From a virus, in the IMG/VR virus record IMGVR_UViG_3300042691_009403, positions 1-32,132 of that record: a DNA stretch of 32,132 nt; one strand, 5' to 3'. The translations under genes were made by a program, and so were the position numbers. Positions 13,518 through 22,609 of the stretch are shown in pieces. The notes beneath the pieces are model-generated. The model did no database searches, was not told where the DNA came from, and worked only from the letters and a program-made list of their open reading frames with translations. The first letter of the stretch is position 1. Each line of letters opens with the position of its first letter.

Positions 13518-15886
13518 TGAGAAAGGTTGACTTATATATTGAAACGGTAGAGAATAGTGGAAACTACTCTAAAATAGAATTGTTTAATGATGAAGAAATA
13601 ACGGTATCTAGTTCGATTCAAAACATTCAGGATATTAGTAAGATATTCACCGACTATTCTCAATCTTTTACTGTTCCATCAAGCGTTGTTAATAATAAAA
13701 TCTTTGAACACTTTTACAATAACGATGTAGATACTTTACTAGACCATAACCTACGTAGAAACGCTTACATTGAGATTGATTATATGCCATTTAGAACGGG
13801 TAAGATTCAATTGGAAAAGGCAATGGTTAAGAATAACCAAAACGAAAACTATTCGATTACTTTTTATGGTGAAACACTTTCATTAAAAGATAAGTTTGGG
13901 GACACTAAATTAAAAGATTTAGATTATTCATTTGTAACTACTACATATTCGGGTAGTGATATTCAAGCTAGAATTACAGATGCTACGGATTACGATATGC
14001 GTTTTCCTTTGATTAGTTCACAAAGACGTTGGACGTATGGCGACACAACGAGTACAGATATAAGTATTCCTGGTGGGCGAATAGATTACACAGAATTATT
14101 CCCTGCTTTAAAAATTGCACGAATATTTGAAGCAATTGAGAATAAGTTTAGTATTGATTTTCAAGGATTGTTTTTGACTGATAAAAGATTTACTAATTGT
14201 TTTTTATATTGTAAGAATAAAGAAACATTTGAAGTATTTACAACTGCACAAAGAATAGATATAACAAGTTATGATACTTCATACAATAACATATTAGGTC
14301 ATACTTTATGTAATACAACTTTAGACACAATAAGAATAACAAATGAAGCCGTTAATAGTGGATTATATATTAATGGTTCATCATTAGAAATTATCATTTC
14401 AGGATGCACAAATATAAGTGCTATTTATTACATAGACGTTTATAAAAATGGAACTCTATATACAACAATTGTAGGTAGTGGGAATAATACTTATGATATT
14501 TATGGAGTATTAAATCAAATAGTAGATGAAACATTTTATTGTGTTGTAAAATCAAATTTAGCAGTAACTTTTAATGTACAATATTTATATACTAAAAACG
14601 AATCAAAAAAAGAGGTTGAGGGAGGTGGTGTTGTTAAATATACAAACTATAAATATATAGTTCCAATTTATTGCAGTCAAGTTGTATTATCAAGTGCAAA
14701 TTTAGACCTTTCGTCTTTAATGCCTGATATGACCGTTTATGATTTCCTTGCAGGTATATTCAAAAACTTTAATTTAACGTGCTACGCTAAAAGTAAAACG
14801 ATATTTCAGATTGAGCCATTAGAAGATTGGTATAATAAAGGGCGAATAATAGATATAACTAAATACACAACAACTGAAGAAATAAGCGTTTCACGAGTTC
14901 CACTTTATAAGACTATTAAGTTTGAGCATGAGCAAAGTCAATCATTCATGAATAGAGAGTTTTTCGATTTATTTGGCAAGGAATATGGCGACTTAAATAA
15001 TACTTATAATTACGATGGTGCTGACTATCAAATTAAAGTACCTTTTGAAAACTTATTACATTCTGAGTTTGATGGTACAATGACACAAGTAGGGTTTTGT
15101 TTAACGAAAGCACCCGACTTTAAACCGTACATACCTAAACCAATTTTGCTTTATATGTATGACCAACAAGCTACATCTATAAAGTTTTATAACGGTACTA
15201 CAACAAACACGCTTACAACTTATATGCCTTTTGGCCAAGACATGAAACAGAACTCAACTAACTACTCATTAAATTGGGGGAGTGATAATTCAAGTCTTTT
15301 AAATGTGCCTATTACACAAGGTAAATTTGCAACATATTACTATGGTTACTTAGCTAACTTATTTAACAAAAAGAATCGAGTTACAAACGTTAAAACTATT
15401 TTACCATTAAGCATACTTACAACACTTAAATTAAATGATAGGTTAATCATTAGGGATAAGAGATATATCATTAACAAAATGAATAGTAAGTTAACTAACG
15501 GAGAGGTTAATTTAGAATTGATAAACGATTTTAGACCAATACAAGCAACTACAATTATAACAACGGGTAAACCAACAAGCGTAGTTAACACACAAATATT
15601 GTTTCCAAACTTTGTTAAGAGTGCTTTAATAACAACAACTACGGGTGGTGTAACTATTTCACCAAGTACAATTACTAGTGAGCAGTACGTAGATATTACT
15701 ATTCCAACAGATACAAATGTTTACTACGGTAGAATAACAGAAGATGGTAACACACGTGTAACCGAAACGTTTTCTAATAGAATAACAGAGGGTGGTGATA
15801 ACAATGTAATTCCAATTGATATTGAGTATACTTTTGAAGATGGAACTATTGATACTTACTACTCTTACATAATACAAAAACAATGA
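13517..15886 (+). CDS. large tail tip / baseplate-hub protein
   Basis: 789 residues. The N-terminal 150 residues, VENSGNYSKIELFNDEEITV then DYSQSFTVPSSVVNNKIFEH, are characteristic of the large tail protein of Bacteroidetes siphoviruses. Residues 440-690 contain strands and LPLSILTTLKLNDRLIIRDKRY as in baseplate-hub proteins, and the C-terminal 100 residues form a small strand-rich domain. It probably forms the distal tail tip and carries the fibres. Function is inferred from position and length. Confidence 0.7.
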   Translation: MRKVDLYIETVENSGNYSKIELFNDEEITVSSSIQNIQDISKIFTDYSQSFTVPSSVVNNKIFEHFYNNDVDTLLDHNLRRNAYIEIDYMPFRTGKIQLEKAMVKNNQNENYSITFYGETLSLKDKFGDTKLKDLDYSFVTTTYSGSDIQARITDATDYDMRFPLISSQRRWTYGDTTSTDISIPGGRIDYTELFPALKIARIFEAIENKFSIDFQGLFLTDKRFTNCFLYCKNKETFEVFTTAQRIDITSYDTSYNNILGHTLCNTTLDTIRITNEAVNSGLYINGSSLEIIISGCTNISAIYYIDVYKNGTLYTTIVGSGNNTYDIYGVLNQIVDETFYCVVKSNLAVTFNVQYLYTKNESKKEVEGGGVVKYTNYKYIVPIYCSQVVLSSANLDLSSLMPDMTVYDFLAGIFKNFNLTCYAKSKTIFQIEPLEDWYNKGRIIDITKYTTTEEISVSRVPLYKTIKFEHEQSQSFMNREFFDLFGKEYGDLNNTYNYDGADYQIKVPFENLLHSEFDGTMTQVGFCLTKAPDFKPYIPKPILLYMYDQQATSIKFYNGTTTNTLTTYMPFGQDMKQNSTNYSLNWGSDNSSLLNVPITQGKFATYYYGYLANLFNKKNRVTNVKTILPLSILTTLKLNDRLIIRDKRYIINKMNSKLTNGEVNLELINDFRPIQATTIITTGKPTSVVNTQILFPNFVKSALITTTTGGVTISPSTITSEQYVDITIPTDTNVYYGRITEDGNTRVTETFSNRITEGGDNNVIPIDIEYTFEDGTIDTYYSYIIQKQ

Positions 15887-16041
15887 TAGCACAATTGATT
15901 CAACTATTACAAATATCTAACTTTTACGGCGAAAGTGAATTTATAGATATTGCAAAAGGAAAGTTTAAAATTGAAACTACTGTTATAGGTAATTACAAGC
16001 AAGGAGTTAGAAAGATTAAAGCAATAAGAAATGGCTATTAA
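15883..16041 (+). CDS. small hypothetical protein upstream of tape measure
   Basis: 52 residues, beginning MIAQLIQLLQISNFYGESEF; basic C-terminal half. It starts in an ATGA overlap with the tail protein and ends inside the start of the tape measure gene (11-nt overlap). Overlaps at both ends make it a likely real gene, perhaps a small tail-assembly factor, but no family is recognised. Confidence 0.55.
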   Translation: MIAQLIQLLQISNFYGESEFIDIAKGKFKIETTVIGNYKQGVRKIKAIRNGY

Positions 16042-17863
16042 AAAAGAGATTGAATTAGACATAAAAGTTGAAAGTGTAGGTAATCTTAAACAACAACTTA
16101 GAGAGGCACAAAAAGAAGTCGAAGCGTTAAGCGACAAATTCGGTGCAACGTCTGAAGCAGCAATTAAAGCAGCAAAGAAAGCAGCTGAATTAAAAGACCA
16201 GATAGGGGACGCAAAGGCTTTAACAGATGCCTTTAATCCTGACGCTAAATTTAAAGCGTTAACAAGTTCTTTGAGTGGAGTTGCAGCAGGTTTTGGAGCG
16301 TTTCAAGGTGCTTTAGGTTTAGTTGGTGTTGAGGGTGAACAAGTAGAAAAAACTTTGTTAAAGGTACAAAGTGCTATGGCTATTTCTGAGGGGTTACAAC
16401 AACTTGGAGAGGCTAGGGATTCATTCAAACAATTAGGAGCAGTAGCAAAAAGTGTTTTTACGGGTATTAAAGGAGCAGTAGCAGCAACGGGTATAGGTTT
16501 ATTAGTTATCGCATTAGGTACTATCTATACTTACTGGGATGACATTAAAGGAGCGTTAAGTGGTGTTAGTGATGAACAAGATAGGTTAAATGAAAAAGCA
16601 CACCAAAACGTATTAATTGAGCAACAAAAACTAGATAAATTAAACAGTCAAGATAACTCTTTACGCTTACAAGGTTTAACAGAAAAAGAAATACTTAAAT
16701 TAAAAATTGCTCAAACTGATGAAGTAATTAAAAAATCGGAGTTAGAACTAGAGCAAACTATTAATACACATAAAGCACAAGTAGAAGCAGAAGAAAGGAA
16801 TAAGAAAATACTTACGGGTATTATTCAATTCACTACTATTCCATTACAACTTATCTTAAAAACTATTGATAAAGTAGGTAGTTTCTTAGGTAAAGATTTC
16901 AACTTAACTGACAAATTAAATGACTGGAGTTCGTCTTTAATATTCGACCCGAAGAAAGTAAAATATGAGGGTTACTTAGTAGAAAAAGAAGCAAGGGAAA
17001 ACTTAGCAAAACTTAAAGAAAGTAGAGCAGGTTATCAACTACAAATTAATGCTATTGATAAAAATGCAGAAGCAGAGAGAGCGAGAATAAAAAAAGAATC
17101 TTACAAAAATCAAGCAGACGAAGATAAAGCAGAAATGGAAAGACGTGCTATGATGGCACAAGGAGAAATAGACGCAGACGCAGCATCGTATGAATATTTT
17201 GCAGCACAAGACAAAAAGAAAGCTGACGAAAAAGAGGCAGCACGATTAAAGGAGTTAGAAGATGAGCAAATTTTAGCTACTCTTAGAGAACAAATAAGGT
17301 TAAAAGAGGTAAAAGATGAAGAAGATAAACAAGCTAGACTAAAACAATTAAGAGCAAATCAAATCCAAGGTACATTAGACACGTTAAGTCTACTTTCAAA
17401 CTTAGCTGAGCTATTTGCAGGTAAATCAAAGGCTCAACAAGAGAGAGCGTTTAAGATTCAAAAAGCTGCCAACATAGCTGCTACTTTAATTGAAACTTAT
17501 TTAGGTGCGCAAAAAGCGTACACATCTCAAATAATACCATTAGACCCAACGTCTGTAATTAGAGGGGCGTTAGCTGCTGCGGTTGTTGTTAGTTCAGGTT
17601 TATTAAATGTCAAAAAAATAGCTTCAACACAGTTTAATAGTGGTGGCGCTTCAGGTGGTGGAGGTTCTGCAAGTGTAGGTGGAATGGGTGGAGGTGCTTC
17701 AGGTGGTGGTTCATCTGTAATATCGCCAAACTTTAATATAGTAGGTAATAACGGTCAAAATCAATTAGGAAATTTAGCACCAGTTCAAGCATATGTTGTA
17801 AGTGGAGACATGACATCACAACAGCAATTAGATAGAAACAGATTAAGAAATGCAACGTTTTAG
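16031..17863 (+). CDS. tail tape measure protein
   Basis: 610 residues. The N-terminal coiled coil (about 8-62, Lys/Glu/Ala-rich) and alanine-rich helix are followed by a hydrophobic segment at about 146-166 (GIGLLVIALGTIYTYW). A long charged coiled-coil region comes next, then a second hydrophobic segment IRGALAAAVVVSSGLLNV and a Gly/Ser-rich stretch near the C terminus. This is the usual profile of tape measure proteins. At about 0.15 nm per residue the tail would be roughly 90 nm, if the whole protein spans it. Confidence 0.85.
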   Translation: MAIKKEIELDIKVESVGNLKQQLREAQKEVEALSDKFGATSEAAIKAAKKAAELKDQIGDAKALTDAFNPDAKFKALTSSLSGVAAGFGAFQGALGLVGVEGEQVEKTLLKVQSAMAISEGLQQLGEARDSFKQLGAVAKSVFTGIKGAVAATGIGLLVIALGTIYTYWDDIKGALSGVSDEQDRLNEKAHQNVLIEQQKLDKLNSQDNSLRLQGLTEKEILKLKIAQTDEVIKKSELELEQTINTHKAQVEAEERNKKILTGIIQFTTIPLQLILKTIDKVGSFLGKDFNLTDKLNDWSSSLIFDPKKVKYEGYLVEKEARENLAKLKESRAGYQLQINAIDKNAEAERARIKKESYKNQADEDKAEMERRAMMAQGEIDADAASYEYFAAQDKKKADEKEAARLKELEDEQILATLREQIRLKEVKDEEDKQARLKQLRANQIQGTLDTLSLLSNLAELFAGKSKAQQERAFKIQKAANIAATLIETYLGAQKAYTSQIIPLDPTSVIRGALAAAVVVSSGLLNVKKIASTQFNSGGASGGGGSASVGGMGGGASGGGSSVISPNFNIVGNNGQNQLGNLAPVQAYVVSGDMTSQQQLDRNRLRNATF

Positions 17864-17867
17864 AGAT

Positions 17868-18452
17868 ATGAAAAAGATACAAGATATTGAAATGATAATT
17901 AAGGATGAAAACGTAGACGGAGTGTTTGCGATTTCCTTAGTAGATAAACCTGCAATTCAAGAGGACTTTATTTATTTGTCTAGTCATGAGATTGAGTTAA
18001 AGGTTACAAACGAAGAAAAAAGAGAGGTTGTCGGTATTGCTTTAGTGCCTGATAAAAAGATTTATCGTAACATAGATGGAGAGGAATTTAATATTTATTT
18101 CACGGCTCAAACTATCGAAAAGACAAATGAACTTTTCATGAAGAATCTAAACCTAAATAAAATCACTTCACAACACGAAAGAGATGTTGAAGGAGTTAGC
18201 GTTATTGAAAGTTGGATAGTTGAAGATAGCAAACAAGACAAATCAAATATTTATAACTTAAACGCACCTGTAGGAAGTTGGATTGTAAAGATGAAAGTTT
18301 ACAACGATAGCGAGTGGGTACGTGTTAAGAATGGAGAGTACAAAGGTTTCTCTATTGAGGGTAAATATAAGGAAGCAGAAGTAAAAGCGAGTGAGCAAGT
18401 TTCTGAAACAGACGAATTAATCAAAGAAATCGAAAACTTAATTAATGAGTGA
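17868..18452 (+). CDS. prohead protease (XkdF-like, S78_2 type)
   Basis: 194 residues from ATG 17868, the first ATG after the tape measure stop; an earlier ATG at 17850 would overlap it. DGVFAISLVDKPAI (17-30), H103 in TSQHERDVEGV, ESWIVEDSKQDKSNIYN (114-130) and S162 in KGFSIEG (159-165) are the conserved blocks of the XkdF-like capsid protease family; H103 and S162 are the likely catalytic pair. It would mature the scaffold and capsid encoded next. Confidence 0.8.
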   Translation: MKKIQDIEMIIKDENVDGVFAISLVDKPAIQEDFIYLSSHEIELKVTNEEKREVVGIALVPDKKIYRNIDGEEFNIYFTAQTIEKTNELFMKNLNLNKITSQHERDVEGVSVIESWIVEDSKQDKSNIYNLNAPVGSWIVKMKVYNDSEWVRVKNGEYKGFSIEGKYKEAEVKASEQVSETDELIKEIENLINE

Positions 18453-19737
18453 GATACCATATTTCGTAAGGTATAAAGACGTAACCACTTTAGACGGTAC
18501 GGAAAGCATTTATTTAGATGCTGCTGATTCTGACGTTCCAAAGAAAATATTGTATAGTAATTTCGCTTCTGGCATTAGTGCAATATCTAGTGGGAATATA
18601 GTTTTCGTTTCTAGTAAATCAGATTTACCAACTGCTAGTGGTGGAGTTATAACTTTAGAAAATACAATTACTTATTTTTTTACTACAACAGTAGATTTAT
18701 TAGGTGACCGTTTAGTATGTGGATTGAATACTGTAATACTAGGAGCAAGTTCTGAAAACTGTTATTTAAAATCGACTGGGCTAAATTCATCAACTGCATT
18801 AATTACTTCGGTTTATTCTTTACCAATTCGTAATATATCATTCACTCACGGTACTGTATTTAATCTTGACGGTGATGGAGTTACAACTGCTTTAGATTGG
18901 TTTGGTATTAACTTCGTAGATTGTCCAACTATTGGAACGATTAAAGACTATACTAACTTTGTAATGGGGGATAGTGCTTTTCTTAATTCTGCGGGAATGA
19001 CATTCAACGGAAGTATTGGAACAATTGCCTTTGGAAACTGTTTATTTGATTGTTCAACGGGTGGAACTGCTATTACATTAGCAAGTACATTGACCGTTTC
19101 AAGACGTTTTAGAATTATATACTCTTCATTTGTTACATTGTCAGGGGAAACATCTATAAACGTTTCAACTTCTGCAACGATTAGCGACGAAAGATATATT
19201 TTAGATACTGTAAATTTTTCGGGTGGTGGTACTTATATCAGTGGAGTTACTCAAACATCTAATAAAACTTTATTTACCAATTGTGTAGGTATAGCGAACA
19301 CAACTACAAGAGGTTTTTATTACATGGTTAACAATACAACAGACACACCAATAGGAGTAATAAACGTTAACACATGGGTAAAGGCATTAGGCACAACAAC
19401 TGCAGACTCAAACAATTCTAAATTTACACATTCAAATAATAGGCTAACTTATACGGGAGCTTTTAACACTTCGTTTTTAGTTACTGTAAATACTGCAGTT
19501 AGAGCGGGAGCAAGTAATCAAAACATTAGTATAGGCATAGCCAAAAACGGTACAATATTACCAAATTCAGAAATGACAATTAGAACGTCAACGTCTAACC
19601 AAGAACATCCAGGTTCTACTCAATATCAAATTGATTTAGTTACAAACGATTACGTTGAGTTATTCGTTAAAAATAGTCAACAAACAGATGTGAGAGTTTC
19701 AGATTTAAATTTTTCAGTAGTTAAAATTTTAGTTTAA
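18445..19737 (+). CDS. beta-helix fibre-like protein with jelly-roll C terminus
   Basis: 430 residues. Residues 60-300 have the repeating strand-turn pattern of a right-handed beta-helix (short strands with many Asn, Ser, Thr and Gly), as in tail spikes and fibres. The last 110 residues, from about 320, match the jelly-roll domain often found at the end of phage fibres (TGAFNTSFLVTVN, ISIGIAKNGT, VTNDYVELFVKN). It may be a head fibre or a capsid decoration, given its place between protease and scaffold genes. A host-binding tail spike is the alternative. Confidence 0.65.
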   Translation: MSEIPYFVRYKDVTTLDGTESIYLDAADSDVPKKILYSNFASGISAISSGNIVFVSSKSDLPTASGGVITLENTITYFFTTTVDLLGDRLVCGLNTVILGASSENCYLKSTGLNSSTALITSVYSLPIRNISFTHGTVFNLDGDGVTTALDWFGINFVDCPTIGTIKDYTNFVMGDSAFLNSAGMTFNGSIGTIAFGNCLFDCSTGGTAITLASTLTVSRRFRIIYSSFVTLSGETSINVSTSATISDERYILDTVNFSGGGTYISGVTQTSNKTLFTNCVGIANTTTRGFYYMVNNTTDTPIGVINVNTWVKALGTTTADSNNSKFTHSNNRLTYTGAFNTSFLVTVNTAVRAGASNQNISIGIAKNGTILPNSEMTIRTSTSNQEHPGSTQYQIDLVTNDYVELFVKNSQQTDVRVSDLNFSVVKILV

Positions 19738-19749
19738 TATATAATAAAA

Positions 19750-19950
19750 ATGGGAAGAAAAAAGAAAACAGAAAGCCTTACAAGTCCACAAGGTGGTAAT
19801 AGAGGTTGCCTATGTGAAGATGGTACATACAACGTAAATTGTTGTGATGGAAGTTTACAAGCACAAGGAGTTGGAAGTTTACAACAACATACTATCTCAA
19901 ACGTTAACAACACGAATGTAGAACGTACAATAACCGTAGCTAGAGGTTAA
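19750..19950 (+). CDS. small Cys-containing virion-region protein
   Basis: 66 residues. A basic start GRKKKTES is followed by GCLCEDGTYNVNCCDGSLQA (19-38), with four Cys, and a strand-rich tail. I recall similar small proteins near capsid genes of Bacteroidetes phages, function unknown. The Cys group could bind a metal or form disulfides. It stands 40 nt before the next gene. Confidence 0.6.
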   Translation: MGRKKKTESLTSPQGGNRGCLCEDGTYNVNCCDGSLQAQGVGSLQQHTISNVNNTNVERTITVARG

Positions 19951-19973
19951 GTATATATAACAGAGTAATTAAC

Positions 19974-19983
19974 TAAACGTTTA
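19974..19983 (+). promoter_or_regulatory. TAAACGTTTA box before the scaffold gene
   Basis: TAAACGTTTA, with its CG centre 12 nt before ATG 19991, matches the box before the tail chaperone gene. No TAnnTTTG box is visible here, so this could be an operator or a start-site element. Confidence 0.5.
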
Positions 19984-19990
19984 AAGAATA

Positions 19991-20596
19991 ATGAAAGATA
20001 AATTAAAAAGCGTTAGAGAGTTTTTAGAGCAAAAATTCAACGTGAAATTAAAGTTAGAACAAATGGAGGTAAAATTAGCACAAATGAAACTTGCTGATGG
20101 TGTTACTGTTTTAGATTTCGATGCCTTAGAAGTTGGAAAAGAAATTTTCATTGTTTCAGAAAATGGAAATGTACCAATGCCTATTGGAGAGTATGAACTT
20201 GAAGATGGTAATATGTTGGAAATTTATGAAGATGGTATTATTGGAGAGATTGCATCTAAAGAAGAGGAGCAACCACCAATGGAAGAAAAAGAGCCAGTTG
20301 CAGAAGTTCCAGTAGAGGCATCAGTTGAAGCACCACAAGTAGCAAAGAAAACAGTTGAAACAGTATCTAAAGAAACGTATTTCTCAGAAATGGAAGAATT
20401 AAAGAGAGAAATTACTGAACTTAAAGAACAGTTAAAACAAAAAGAGGAGGTTAAAGAAGTAGTATTAGAGGAAACTCCAAAACCTATTACTTTCAATCCT
20501 GAGAATGTTCAGAAAATGGAGCAAATTAAATTAACTGCTCAAACACAAATGTCTAATAGAGATAGAATTTTAAACACAATTTACAACAACAAATAA
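19991..20596 (+). CDS. capsid scaffolding protein
   Basis: 201 residues. A small beta domain at about 34-82 (LADGVTVLDFDALEVGKEIF, YELEDGNMLEIYEDG) is followed by an acidic, Pro/Glu-rich linker, a coiled coil at about 128-155 (EMEELKREITELKEQLKQKE) and a basic C-terminal helix. The acidic, coiled-coil character and position between protease and capsid are typical of scaffolds. It would be removed by the protease during maturation. Confidence 0.75.
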   Translation: MKDKLKSVREFLEQKFNVKLKLEQMEVKLAQMKLADGVTVLDFDALEVGKEIFIVSENGNVPMPIGEYELEDGNMLEIYEDGIIGEIASKEEEQPPMEEKEPVAEVPVEASVEAPQVAKKTVETVSKETYFSEMEELKREITELKEQLKQKEEVKEVVLEETPKPITFNPENVQKMEQIKLTAQTQMSNRDRILNTIYNNK

Positions 20597-20608
20597 AATA
20601 AATAAACA

Positions 20609-21562
20609 ATGCCAACAACAACTTCAATTACAAGTACATATTCTGGAGAGTCTTCAGGGAAATATGTTAAAGCTGCTTTATTAAGTGGAAACACTTTAGC
20701 GAGTGGAAAAATTACAATTTTACCAAATGTAAAATACAAAACAGTTTTACATCGTTTACTTACTGATGATTTATTGAAAGACGCTTCATGTGATTTTACT
20801 GCTACTTCAACAGTTACTTTAAATGAAAAGGTATTAACTCCTAAAGAACTGCAAGTTAACCTACAATTGTGTAAAAAAGACTTTATTTCAACATACCAAT
20901 CTGAAGAAATGGGAATGTCCGCACATGATGTTTTACCTAAATCTTTCGCTGATTTCTTAATCGCTTACGTTTTAGAAAAAGTTTCTGCTCAAGTTGAGGT
21001 TGCTATTTGGAGAGGTGCAACGGGAACTTCAGGTTCAATCGATGGATTCATGACACAATTAACTGTTGACGCTGCTTTACCAACTGCTAACGAAATTGCT
21101 TCAACTTCGGTTACTGCTGCAAATGTTATCGATGAGCTTCGTAAAATTTCTACGGCTATCCCAGCTACATTGTTTGGTCGTGATGACTTACATATCTTTG
21201 TATCACAAAATATTTACCGTGCTTATATTCAGGCATTAGGAGGGTTCTCTGTAGCTGCAACTTCTAACAATGGTGTAGGAAATAACGGAACACAATGGTT
21301 TAACGGTCAAGACTTAACTTTTGATGGAATCAAATTATTTTGTGCAAATGGTTTAGCTTCTAACACTGCAATGGCTACAACTTCAGATAACTTGTTCTTC
21401 GCAACTGGTTTATTGAATGATTCAAACTTGGTTAAAGTTTTAGACATGGCAGATTTAGACGGTTCTGAAAATGTAAGATTCGTTATGAGAGCGACTGCTG
21501 CAGTTGGTTACCATACAGTTGGAGATATCGTCACATACGGAATTACTAACGCCGCAAATTAG
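20609..21562 (+). CDS. major capsid protein
   Basis: 317 residues, length and layout of an HK97-fold capsid. The N-terminal arm is Ser/Thr-rich, the long helix region includes FADFLIAYVLEKVSAQVEVA (111-130), and the A-domain-like part ends RFVMRATAAVGYHTVGDIVT. The codons are the least AT-biased in the window (many GCT and GTT), as expected for a very highly expressed protein. It is followed by a terminator. Confidence 0.85.
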   Translation: MPTTTSITSTYSGESSGKYVKAALLSGNTLASGKITILPNVKYKTVLHRLLTDDLLKDASCDFTATSTVTLNEKVLTPKELQVNLQLCKKDFISTYQSEEMGMSAHDVLPKSFADFLIAYVLEKVSAQVEVAIWRGATGTSGSIDGFMTQLTVDAALPTANEIASTSVTAANVIDELRKISTAIPATLFGRDDLHIFVSQNIYRAYIQALGGFSVAATSNNGVGNNGTQWFNGQDLTFDGIKLFCANGLASNTAMATTSDNLFFATGLLNDSNLVKVLDMADLDGSENVRFVMRATAAVGYHTVGDIVTYGITNAAN

Positions 21563-21587
21563 TAACTAACTGATAATTAGTATTTAA

Positions 21588-21616
21588 GAGGGGAGGTTAA
21601 ATGCCTTCCCTTTTTT
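21588..21616 (+). terminator. Rho-independent terminator after the capsid gene
   Basis: GGGGAGG (21590-21596) pairs with CCTTCCC (21604-21610) with one G-U, loop TTAAATG, then TTTTTT. It is placed to limit read-through from the highly expressed capsid gene. Confidence 0.85.
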
Positions 21617-21641
21617 GTTTAACAAATAAAATTTTAAAATT

Positions 21642-22190
21642 ATGGCTTGTGATTTAGCAAACGGTAGAGCGGAGAGTTGTAAAGATGCAGTAGGTGGTAT
21701 TGATATCATCTACATTGCAAACTTCAACCCAACAATGCAGAGTGATTTAACGTACGATGTAACGTCTACGGATATGATTACTGATGTAAATAATATTAGT
21801 AACCTTTATAAATTCTCTTTAAAAGGGAATAATTCATTTGTACAAAAGGGAACTTCTTCAAGAGAGAACGGAACAACGTTCTTTGAGCAAACATTAACTA
21901 TTGACTTGAAAAAACAAGATGTTGCAACTACTAAAATGGTAAAATTATTATCTTATGGTAGACCACACATTGTTGTAAGAAATAGACAAGGACAATACTT
22001 CTTAGCTGGTTTAGAGTTCGGAATGGATGTAACAGAAGCAACAATTGACAATGGGACTAACATGGGAGATTTCAACGGTTATAAACTTACATTCACTGGA
22101 ATGGAGAGAATACCAGCAAATCATTTAAACTGTTCAACTGAGGCTGCATTAGCGACTTTATTTAGTTCAGCAACTATTGTTACTTCATAG
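21642..22190 (+). CDS. major tail tube protein
   Basis: 182 residues. MACDLANGRAESCKDAVGGI then YIANFNP at the start, a TLTIDLKKQDVATTKMVKLL block (99-118) and GYKLTFTGMERIPANHLNC (about 146-164) match the layout of tail tube proteins of Bacteroidetes siphoviruses. Terminators before and after make it a separate, probably strongly expressed unit, which suits a protein present in many copies. Its place between capsid and portal is unusual. Confidence 0.8.
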   Translation: MACDLANGRAESCKDAVGGIDIIYIANFNPTMQSDLTYDVTSTDMITDVNNISNLYKFSLKGNNSFVQKGTSSRENGTTFFEQTLTIDLKKQDVATTKMVKLLSYGRPHIVVRNRQGQYFLAGLEFGMDVTEATIDNGTNMGDFNGYKLTFTGMERIPANHLNCSTEAALATLFSSATIVTS

Positions 22191-22210
22191 TAATTAACTA
22201 CTACTACATG

Positions 22211-22241
22211 AAAGGCTATCTTTAATTAGGTAGCCTTTTTT
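22211..22241 (+). terminator. Rho-independent terminator after the tail tube gene
   Basis: AAAGGCTATC (22211-22220) pairs with GGTAGCCTTT (22229-22238), 10 bp with one G-U, loop TTTAATTA, then a T-run ending at 22241. Confidence 0.9.
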
Positions 22242-22259
22242 ATTTAACAAATTATTGAT

Positions 22260-22270
22260 TTAAACGTTTT
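22260..22270 (+). promoter_or_regulatory. TAAACGTTT box before a virion gene
   Basis: TTAAACGTTTT has its CG centre 11 nt before ATG 22277, like the boxes at 10748 and 19974. The sequence differs only by one extra T. Confidence 0.5.
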
Positions 22271-22276
22271 AAAGAT

Positions 22277-22609
22277 ATGATAGTTTTAAAAGAATTAAAT
22301 ACTGCTCAAACATTTAGTTTCATTCCTCGTAGTGATACTTATACTACTATGACTATAACGGATGAACAAACGAATGTAACCACAACGGTTGCTATTACTA
22401 GTTCAACTAATGTAAGCTATTACCATACGATTACGGCAACTTTCTCACTAATTGAGGAGCATACATATAGGTTAGAGGTTTTAAACTCAACTACACCAGT
22501 TTATATTGATAAAATATACTGCACTAATCAGACAATTTCAGACTATACTATAAATAAAGATGTGTACACAAGTACAACAACATCAAATGACTTCATAATT
22601 TTAGATTAA
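22277..22609 (+). CDS. beta-rich virion-region protein
   Basis: 110 residues, strand-rich with Thr, Ile and Tyr throughout: MIVLKELNTAQTFSFIPRSD at the start and YIDKIYCTNQTISDYTINKD near the end. I know proteins of this kind next to portal genes of flavobacterial phages. It may decorate the head or plug the neck, but no motif shows this. It overlaps the portal gene by 1 nt (TAATG). Confidence 0.6.
   Translation: MIVLKELNTAQTFSFIPRSDTYTTMTITDEQTNVTTTVAITSSTNVSYYHTITATFSLIEEHTYRLEVLNSTTPVYIDKIYCTNQTISDYTINKDVYTSTTTSNDFIILD

Noticed and set aside
20133-20315. Second + frame ORF inside the scaffold gene
   Set aside because: Composition is an echo of the acidic, Gln/Glu-rich scaffold codons, and it lacks the coupling seen for real small genes here. 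The frame at 29495-29680 is rejected for the same reason.
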